A DNA stretch of 64,000 nucleotides from NCBI GenBank assembly GCA_029339195.1, contig JAPTJF010000108.1, positions 1-64,000 on the forward strand. The letters are read 5' to 3'. This document shows positions 56,701-64,000 of the stretch, in pieces (positions within the stretch are counted from its first letter, which is position 1; each line of letters starts with the position of its first letter). The DNA comes from Micractinium sp. NFX-FRZ (Eukaryota; Chlorophyta; Trebouxiophyceae; Chlorellales; Chlorellaceae). Below the pieces are notes generated by a model. The model was not told the DNA's origin, searched no databases, and saw only the letters and a list, made by a program, of their open reading frames with translations. Position numbers and translations under genes: made by a program.

Positions 56701-59700
56701 TCGAGGAGTGCCCGAAGCGGCGGGCGAAAGCAAGATGGCGGGTCGGCGGGGCAGCAGCGGGTGCTGTTGGAGAGGGCAGCATGGGAGGCCGAGGGGGCCC
56801 ATCTGTGCGCCCAGGCCAGGCAAGGGGGGTGCCTGCACGGCATGCTGACTCAAGCGACTTGCTGCGCTGTGCTGCGCAGGTGCTGGAGGTTGTGTCTGAG
56901 ACCACCGCCCCCGCCCTGTCTTACGAGGACCTGCTGGAGGCGCACCCCCAGGGTGGGTGGGTGGCTGGGCGGGTGGACACACGTTGGGCTGGCTGGCACA
57001 GGGGGTGGGCGAGCAGGGGTGTGGGGGCACCGCGCACCACAGGAAGATGGGGAGACGGGGCATGGCCGCTTGCACCATACGGAAGCGCTGGGGCCGCACC
57101 CCCAGGGTGGATGATTTCAAGGGAAGCGTTTTGAGGGAGGCAAGCAGAGGGACAAGTGAAGAGAATTGCGGTGGGTACACAGGCCCCAGGACAGGGGTAC
57201 GGCGGGCAGCTGCCTGGTGGGAGCGCCTATGCACAAGACACTTGCTTTTGGCGTGTTGGAGGCAGCCGCATCCGCTGCACATTGCTGCATTGCACCGCCC
57301 GCTCTTGCCTCGCCTGCCCTCCCACCTGAGCCTCCAACGTACCCGTAACCTCGTGCCTGCCTTGCCTGCTGTGCTGCAGAGATTAGCCAAGAGGACCGCG
57401 AGGAGGAGCGCGTGGCGGCGGCCCAGCTGCAGGCTGAGCTGGCAGAGGCGCGCTCCACGGTGAGCACGCCGCGCTGCCGCTGCGCCGCGCTGTGTGGCGC
57501 TGTATTGTGTTGCGCTGCGCCGCGCCTGCATCTGCGCGTGCGCTCCTGGCTGCATGCGTGCTTCCAGCCGCAAGGCATTACACCTGGGCTTGCAGTGGCT
57601 TGCAGTGCGCTCTGCGGCATCCTGACACTGCCGCTGGACATCTGACCCTGCCCGGCCCTGCCCTGCCTCTCCCGTCACAGATTGCGGGCGCCGAGGAGCG
57701 CCTGGCGGAGCTGCGGGAGGCACTCAAGTCGGCGACCACCGAGGTGTGTTTGTGGTGCAGGGTGCTTGGTGTGAGGGGCGAAGGCCAAATGGGGCGGGCG
57801 TGGGAGTTGGCTGCCCTGCTCTGCTCCGCTACTAGGGGCGCAATTCCGGAGGCTGAAGGCTACCACATGCGCAAGGGGCATTGCTGCTGCGGCCGCCGCT
57901 GCTGCTACTGCTGCTGCTGTCGCATGACACATTGTGTGTAGCTACCCCTCCCGTGTCACCCGCCTCACCCGCTGCCCCCTCCCATACCCCCCACCCTTGC
58001 CCCACCCGCAGGCCGTGGCCCTCAAGCAGCAGGAGCAGGCCGTGCGGAAGGAGCAGGACGAGGTGCTGCGCAAGGCGGAGCGCGCCGAGGGCGAGGTGCG
58101 CTTGCCATACAGCTTGGCATGGGCAGTGGCTGGCAGTGTTCAAGACAACAAAGGCTGGCTGGCAGCAGGGAGTGCCGGCCGGCAGCTGCCCAGCAAGCCC
58201 GGCAAGGTGTCCGTGCGGCTCGCGAATGAGCACTGCTGCCTGCCAGGGGGGCTGCCTGCATCACCTGCTCATGCCTTCATCAAGCCTCCTAGCCCCGCCC
58301 AGTTCTGCCCTTCCCCTGTATAAACCCCGCCTGCCCGCTTGCCTTCCCCCGCTCGGTTGCCCGCCTCTGCAGGTGCTGCGCCTGAGGCAGGAGGCCGAAC
58401 GCAAGGCGCTGGCGGCCAACGCCGCGCGTGCTGTGGTGGCGGCGGCGCAGCAGGCGCAGCGTGAGGGCCGCCTGCTCTCCCCCAAGGAGATTGCAGAGAT
58501 CAAGTGAGTGGCTTGCGGCAACAGGGGCAGTGGGTTCCGTTTTGTCACATGCATGTCACCAGTCAGCAAAGGGTCCATGCCTGCAAGGGAGGGGGCCAAG
58601 ACCCAGCGGCGTGCCGCACCGCCGCCGCCTTCCGTGCCCGCCCACCTGCCTCCTTCCATCCCTTCATTCCGTGCACCTCCTTGCTCGTTGATTAATTCTG
58701 TGTTGGTTGCTGCATCCGGCAGGCGGTCGAGCCGCCTCCCAGGCCCCAGGCCGTCCTGCCGAAGGCCTCGGGTGCGTTGCCTCTGAGGCCTTTGATCTCA
58801 TCGTTTTCTGTTTACTTTCTTCTCCCCCTGTGCAGGCGCGAGGTGATGACCCCTCCCAAGCCCCAGGAGGAGGCCAAGCAGGCGGCAGCCCCGGCTGGCG
58901 GCTTCTTTGGCTTTGGCCGCAAGCCCGCCCCTGTCGTAGAGGAGGTGGAGGGGGAGGAGGAGGAGGAGGAGGTGCCCGCTCCCGCGGCCGCCAAGCCTGC
59001 GGGAACCGGCTTCTTTGGCTTCGGGCGCAAGCCGGCGCCTGTGGTGGAGGAGGTTGAGGAGGAGGAGGAGGAGGAGGAGGAGGAGGTGGTTGAGGCCGCC
59101 AAGCCCGCACCTAAGAAGGCTGGTTTCGGCTTCTTTGGCGGCTTTGGCAAGAAGGCGGAGCCCGCTGTGGAGGAGGAGGAGGTGGTTGAGGAGGTGGTGG
59201 AGGAGAAGGTGCTGGTGGCTGCCGCCCCTGCCAGGCAGCCCAGCAAGGCCTTCTCCTTTGGCCGCAAGGCCGCCCCCGTCAAGGAGGTGAGGAGGCGGTG
59301 GGGTTGTTATGTAGCAGTTGCTCGCATACGGTCCTATCTGGCGTTCGGCATTGGACGGCAGCTGGGGGTAGCTGGTGTTGGGTGCTCTATGTTGCCAGTT
59401 GGCTGGACGAGCGCTGTATGGTGCCCGGCAAAAGCCATGCAGCCTGTGTTGCTGGCCATACTGTTGGCTGCGGGGCCGCTGCTTCGCTTGCAGCGCTGCC
59501 AGCCAGACACACACACACACACACTGATCTGCCCACCCACCTGACCCCCTGCCCTGCCTTGTGCGCAGGAGGTCGAGGTTGTTGAGGAGGAGGAGGAGGA
59601 GGAGGAGGAGGCAGCGCCTGCTCTCAAGGTGGCGCAGCAGCAGCAGAAGCAGCAGCGGCCTGCCTTCTCCTTCTTTGGCAAGAAGCAGGCCGTCGAGGAG

Positions 59701-60839
59701 GAAGAGGAGGAGGAGGCCGCCCCCGCCCCCGCAGACGACGGCGCTGCCGAGGCAGCCGCAGCGGCGGCCGAGGCCGCCCAGGCTGCCGCCGCCCAGAAGG
59801 CTGCCGCGGACGCCGCTGCCGCCAAGCAGGCCGCCGAGGCTGCCGAGGCACAGAAGGTCGAGGATGTGGCTTCGGCAGCTGCGGCGGATGAGGCCGCCCG
59901 CAAGCAGGCTGCGCAGGAGGAGGCTGAGATGGCGGAGCGCCGGGCGGCGGCGGCGGCCAAGCAGCGCGCGGAGGAGGAGGCAGCGGCGGAGCGCATGGCG
60001 GCGGAGCAGGAGGCCAAGCGCCTGGAGGAGGAGCAGAAGAAGTGAGTGTGGATGGAAGTTTTGAGTTTGCTTTTTTGGTGCACAGGGTCTGTGTATGCGT
60101 GGAGGCCAAATGCCGAGCACAAGAAGTGGGTGGGGCAGCGGTGTGCGTGCCTGTGCCTGTGCCAGTGCCTCTGTGCGAGCGCGGAGGCTAAGACCCCGGC
60201 GTGCGTTTGTGACTGAGCGGAGGAGGGGGCCTGCGTGCATGTGCCGGGGAGAGGGAGCACACAAAAGGGTTGCCGGCGGGCTGTGGGATTGAGTGCCTGG
60301 CAGACAATCAGCAGACGGGAGGGGAGGCGTGCTGCTCTCTTGTGCGCACCCGCTGCTGCTTACACAGCCCTGCTCCGACCGCTTGCCCCTGCTTTCCTCT
60401 CTCCCACTTCCTTTCCTCCCGCAGGATGGCCGACCGCAAGGCAGCCCTGGAGAAGGAGATGGCAGCCAAGAAGGCGGCTGCCGAGGCAGCTGCCGCCGCA
60501 GCTGCCGCGGCAGCCGCCGCCGCAGCAGCCAAGGTTGCTGCCGCCAAGCCCGCGGCCCCTGCTGCTGCTCCCGCCCCAGGGGCCAACGCCGCTGAGGCGG
60601 CACAGTGGATTGCCAACTGGAGGGCAAAGTCGCAGCAGCAGCCGGCGGCGGCGGCCCCCGCGGCGCAGCAGCAGGGCGGCGCGGTGCCCGCCAACGTTGC
60701 CGAGGCGCGCGAGTGGATTGCCAACTGGAAGAGCAAGTCGCCTGCGGCAGCGCCCGCTGCCGGCTCCGACGCGGCGCCTGCCAACGTGGCGGAGGCGCGG
60801 CAGTGGATTGCCAACTGGAAGAGCAAGGCGCAGAAGTGA
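53783..60839 (+). CDS. TIC62: TIC62-like NAD(P)-binding plastid protein with repeat-rich C-terminus, 16 exons
   Basis: Tic62 binds NADP(H) and ferredoxin-NADP reductase at the inner envelope and thylakoid. Exons: 53783-53927, 54106-54270, 54548-54717, 55171-55233, 55402-55494, 55700-55775, 56055-56150, 56370-56521, 56880-56952, 57380-57459, 57681-57743, 58012-58095, 58373-58503, 58836-59286, 59569-60041, 60425-60839; continuous phase, about 909 residues. The Rossmann domain (about residues 104-330) begins VFVAGATGRLGARCVRELL and includes VVCAVGAAEDQ, QQFILVTSLGTGK and MPYVIVRPGG. A charged coiled coil follows (EERLAELREAL, QEQAVRKEQDEVLRKAER). Then come FFGFGRK-type repeats between Glu runs, and three copies of an AEARQWIANWKSK unit. 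The Ser/Pro FNR-binding repeats of land-plant Tic62 were not seen. The first exon (start 53783) is uncertain; an acceptor-like CTGCAG at 53895 could mark a spliced transit-peptide exon. Confidence 0.82.
58723..58760 (+). repeat. Degenerate copy of the exon 14 edge in the TIC62-like gene
   Basis: GGCAGGCGGTCGAGCCGCCTCCCAGGCCCCAG resembles the exon 14 start at 58831-58866 (TGCAGGCGCGAGGTGATGACCCCTCCCAAGCCCCAG), including the acceptor AG. Confidence 0.6.
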
Positions 60840-61799
60840 GCGAGCCGAGCTTATTTGATTGAACTGAGCGAGGCCGGTGAGCGCCTGCCAGCCCCATTTA
60901 GTTACGCAAGGCGCGCTGATTGCCAGCCACCCACGCCAGAAGTGAAGCGCCCTGCCTGGCGCCTGCCGTCTATCCCCCACCACACACACACTACTGCTTC
61001 GGCTCCACCTCATGTTCTTTGTTGCTTGCCCCACTTTCCAATGCTCCGAGAAGATAAGCCAGGGCCCCCTTCTGACTAGAGGTGGCCCCACGTGTCTCAT
61101 GTTTTGGTCCCGCATGCACACAGCCCTCCGATTCTGCTTGCTCACAACACGCCCACTCATCCCCCCCAGTAGCGTGCTGTTTTGAGCCCCTTGCCGGCCC
61201 CATCTGGCCCTTTTCCAACACTGCTGCTGATCTGGTTGGTTCCGCCAGTGTGAACTGAATGAGCATAGCAGAAAGGCAGGGCAGGGGAGAGGGCCAGTGA
61301 GAAGTGCACAAGAGCAGCTCAAACAAAGCAAGCTGCTTGCCTGGTGTGTGCTTGAACCGAACGTCATTGCAGGCAGGGCTTCTGATTGCCGTCCCATTGC
61401 GGGCGAGTGCTTCCCACCACCGATCAAGCAAGCAATGTGCCCAAGTGCACGTCGCGCCACTGAAGCGAGCACCCAAACCAACAGCCCTGCCTGCATGCCC
61501 CCGGAAGGTATTGGCGGCCACATCCTACTAGGCAGTAACTGGCGCACACCTGTGACGATAAGATTTGCAGTGCTGAGAAGAAAGAGGCCAGCATAGGCAT
61601 GGAAGAAAGCATAAATGCAAGTGCGGGTGGACAGTTTGTCAGCAGCAGCAGAGCCTGGGCAGGAGCAGGCAGGTGGGTGCGCAGCGGGCGACGCTTGCGC
61701 GACAGACACACGCCGCCCAGTGTATTAGCAGCCCCTCGGCAAAGACCCTGTTCAACCGATGAAGCGACCAGGGGGGTAGCCGCAGAGGGGCGCGCCCCC
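60840..61799. other. Convergent 3' UTR region
   Basis: Between the TIC62-like stop codon and the apyrase poly(A) signal. It is less GC-rich than the coding regions. No TGTAA was found for the plus-strand gene. Long frames on both strands look like chance. Confidence 0.5.
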
Positions 61800-61804
61800 T
61801 TACA
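61800..61804 (-). terminator. TGTAA polyadenylation signal (minus) of the apyrase gene
   Basis: TTACA on the plus strand, about 70 nt downstream of the stop codon at 61874-61876. Confidence 0.6.
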
Positions 61805-61873
61805 GCGCCGTCCCCGCCGCCGCTGGCACCGTGCCACCGGTGGCAGTGAGAGGAGGAAGGCGGGTTGCGGGCT

Positions 61874-63820
61874 TCATCCCAGCGCGTTGATGGCTGCTCC
61901 CAGGGGCCAGGCCGCCTCCACCTGCTCGCCGTTGTACTCCACACGCTTCACCAGCTGGATCTGCGGGGGTCAGGGAACAACAGGCGAGATGAAGGCGTTG
62001 GTTAGTGGTGGTGCCAACAGTGAGAGCAGCCAAATGACAGGCGGAACACGACCGGTAAGGTATGTAGGTGCCGTGCTTGCGCGCCACCAGCTGGGAATTG
62101 TGCCTGCACGCCACCCATCCCCGTCCTCCCTCCCCCTGTTCAGCCCCCTCTTTCAAGCCCACCAGAACCTGGCCGGGGTTGCACATCCCTTGGTGAGCAG
62201 GGTGTGCCCCCTCCCCTCCCTCCCCCGCCTTTCACGCCCCCACCCCCGCCACCCCGCCCCCCCACCTGGGCCTCGTCGGGGATCTTGAAGCCCTTGGTGA
62301 GCAGGGTGTGGGCGTACGACAGGTCCAGACAGAAGAAGGGGCGCAGCTCCTCGGCCATCTGGGGAGGCAGGCAGGGAGGCAGGGGGGCATACAAGCAGAC
62401 GAGCGTCGGGTCAGCGTCAGCGCATTGGAGCACCATTCTTCTCGGTAGGCTGCCGAAGGAGGCGAGGCATCCGAACCTGCTCGCAACCGCCCCCAGGCCG
62501 CCACCCGCTGCGGCCCCCACCCCTGCATGCCTCCGCCCACCTTGGGGAAGGCCGCTGCCAGCTCGCCCAGACCAGTAGAGCAGGCCTTGGCCGCCAGGGA
62601 TCCAAAGTCGGAGGGGCGCACGCGCTGCTGGATGGCTGTTGCCTCGGCAATCAGGCCTGCGGGAGGGGGGCGGGGGCGGGCGGTTGGGTGGGTGGAGGGT
62701 GTGTTTGCAATGGTGCCAGTGGCTGACGGGCGCTGCACACCCGCGGTATGCCTCGGACTCGGCGTGTACTTGAAGCGGGGGGAGCACGGTGGACACACCC
62801 ACCGGGCACGCCCCACCAAGCCCGTTTACCACTGCCAACCCGCCACGCCCCACCCACGTGGGCACTTGTGTCAAGAAACTGCCCGGGTGCAGTCACACAC
62901 CCTCCCGCTGCATTCATGGCAAGGCAGCCCACCTGCATCGGTGGCCCTGTCCCAGAAATAGGAGGAGATGTAGAAGACCTTGGGCACGCGGGGGCCGCCC
63001 CAGGCGCCGTTGAAGGTGCACTGCAGCTGCGGGGCGCCGCACTCGGCCTGGTGCTTCATGGCGGTGAGGACCACGGCCTCGCAGCGCTCGTGGTGGGAGC
63101 CGTCCTGCGGGGGGCGGGGGCACAGGGAAGTGGGGCGGGGTGGGCGGGGGGGGGACGCCGGTTTCAAGATGAAATGAGGCTGGCATCGTGCACCACCACT
63201 CCACGCTCGCCCCTGCAAACCCCACAGACCCCCCAGGGTTGCAGGGAAGGTGTGCCGGCCCCCCTCACAGCGTGCGGCTTCATGGCCATGGTCTTGCCGC
63301 CATACTCGTACGTCCCCGAGTGGCCTGCCGGCACGCAAGGGTGCCCCTCCTTGGCGCCCTCCTCGCTCAACACAGCGGCCCGCCCCGCCATCAGGCCAAA
63401 GCCCAGGTAGCTGCAGGCGGGCAGGGGGGCACTTGTCTTGTGTTCGATGGGGGTGGGTGGGGCGGCAGGTGTGGGCGGGTGGGTGCGCCGCCCACCCTAC
63501 CCGCCTCGCCCCCCAAACACATGACGATTTTTCTGCACTTTCCAGCTGCCCACCTGCTCAACCCGCTTACGATCTGCCAAGCCTTGCCATGCCGCCAACC
63601 AAACCAACCAGCCAGCCAGCCAGCACGCCACCCGTATTGCCGGGTGCGGCAACCCTCACCCCCACCCCCACCCCACCCCACCTGTACACGTAGACGTGGT
63701 AGCTCTTCCCCGCGGCCTTCATCTCCGTCAGGTAATCCTTGTTGTGCGCTGCCTTGGCCTCGGCGTCGCTCATGGCGTACGCCTCCTGCACGCTGCCGCC
63801 GCCCAGGTCGATGGAGGCGA
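61874..63820 (-). CDS. GDA1/CD39 family apyrase (nucleoside di/triphosphatase), C-terminal part
   Basis: Hydrolyses NTPs and NDPs, in the Golgi or endomembrane lumen or at the cell surface. Visible exons: 63820-63682, 63410-63269, 63104-62933, 62656-62541, 62358-62266, 61960-61874, about 249 codons; the N-terminal part lies beyond the right edge. The apyrase conserved region DLGGGSVQEAY (ACR4) is in the first visible exon, followed by KSYHVYVYSYLGFGLMAGR with the family's YLGFG segment. Later exons carry CTFNGAWGG, KVFYISSYFWDRATD, the C-terminal CLDLSYAHTLLTKGF, and the terminal W-P-L-G-A-A segment, all usual for apyrases. Cys residues suggest lumenal disulfides. No C-terminal membrane helix is present; the protein ends at NALG. 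Introns contain copies of exon edges. Confidence 0.92.
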
Positions 63821-63884
63821 CTGGCAGGCGGGGGAGGGAGGGGGTGTAGCAAACAAAAACTTGAGCTGAGCGGAACACGGAGCC

Positions 63885-63925
63885 TCCCGCCCAGGTAGAT
63901 GGAGGCGACTGGCAGGCGGGGGGAC
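63885..63925. repeat. Duplicate of an apyrase exon edge
   Basis: CCGCCCAGGTAGATGGAGGCGACTGGCAGGCGGGGG repeats the true exon edge at 63799-63834 (CCGCCCAGGTCGATGGAGGCGACTGGCAGGCGGGGG). It lies upstream in the intron with an intact minus-strand acceptor. A single change creates an in-frame CTA (Leu) in place of Asp. Confidence 0.9.
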
Positions 63926-64000
63926 GGGGGTGATGGGTGCGGAGGCACCACACTTACACTTGGGCCTCACCTCATGCTTGGCTCCTGAACACGCTGACAG

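Noticed and set aside
58798..60897. 699-residue open frame on the minus strand
   Set aside because: It is the antisense of the TIC62-like exons 14-16, open only because of the repetitive GC-rich coding. Composition is Leu/Arg/Ser noise.
60360..61709. 449-residue minus frame
   Set aside because: Partly antisense to the last TIC62-like exon and partly 3' UTR; no domain.
63960..64000. Possible apyrase exon ending at a GAG|GTGAGG donor
   Set aside because: In the phase required by the next exon this segment contains a TGA stop.
1..64000. tRNA, rRNA, CRISPR, transposon or viral genes
   Set aside because: No tRNA T-arm with matching acceptor stem, no rRNA core sequence, no regular spaced repeats, and no transposase, reverse transcriptase or capsid-like frame was seen on either strand.

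Overview
The window looks like nuclear DNA of a trebouxiophyte green alga (a Chlorella or Micractinium-like organism). The reasons are high GC content, intron-rich genes with many short GT-AG introns, TGTAA polyadenylation signals of the chlorophyte type downstream of several stop codons, and predicted plastid and mitochondrial proteins. Both the genus and every gene model were read by eye from the sequence; no search was run. Exon chains were accepted only when reading phase stayed consistent across each junction and the translation made sense.

Layout from left to right. A long 22-exon gene on the minus strand (293-11001, C-terminus beyond the left edge) encodes the U5 snRNP GTPase Snu114/EFTUD2. 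Head to head with it, 11505-12843 plus encodes MAGO NASHI, an exon junction complex core protein. Then come a putative N-myristoylated membrane protein (14038-15878, minus), a SWIM plus RING zinc finger protein (17254-19185, minus), a small secreted protein of unknown function (19532-22135, plus), a 14-exon MFS metabolite:proton symporter (23456-27849, minus), a DHHC S-acyltransferase (29176-31811, minus), ribosomal stalk protein P1 (32559-33603, plus), a mitochondrial uncoupling-type carrier (34737-38585, minus), an unrecognised helical protein (40891 to about 42966 or 43386, minus), an M50 site-2-protease-like metallopeptidase (44200-45809, minus), a very large Gln/Ala-rich protein (46150-51410, plus), a predicted plastid GNAT acetyltransferase (51777-53322, minus), a TIC62-like plastid protein with an unusual C-terminus (53783-60839, plus), and the C-terminal part of a GDA1/CD39 apyrase (61874-63820 and beyond the right edge, minus).

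The genes do not form a pathway. Five neighbouring pairs are head to head and probably share promoter regions: EFTUD2/MAGO (both mRNA splicing or EJC), SWIM-RING/secreted protein, DHHC/P1, M50/Gln-rich, and GNAT/TIC62-like (both predicted plastid).

The most unusual signal is not a gene. In at least eight of the genes the introns carry degenerate copies of the adjoining exon edge, including the splice site. Some introns hold two to four copies. This looks like intron growth by local tandem duplication, and it leaves decoy splice sites and pseudo-exon edges. Other points of interest are two GC-AG introns, a DHHC enzyme whose spliced motif reads DHHC-M-Y, and the FFGFGRK and WIANWKSK repeats of the TIC62-like protein. 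No tRNA, rRNA, CRISPR array or intact transposon was recognised.
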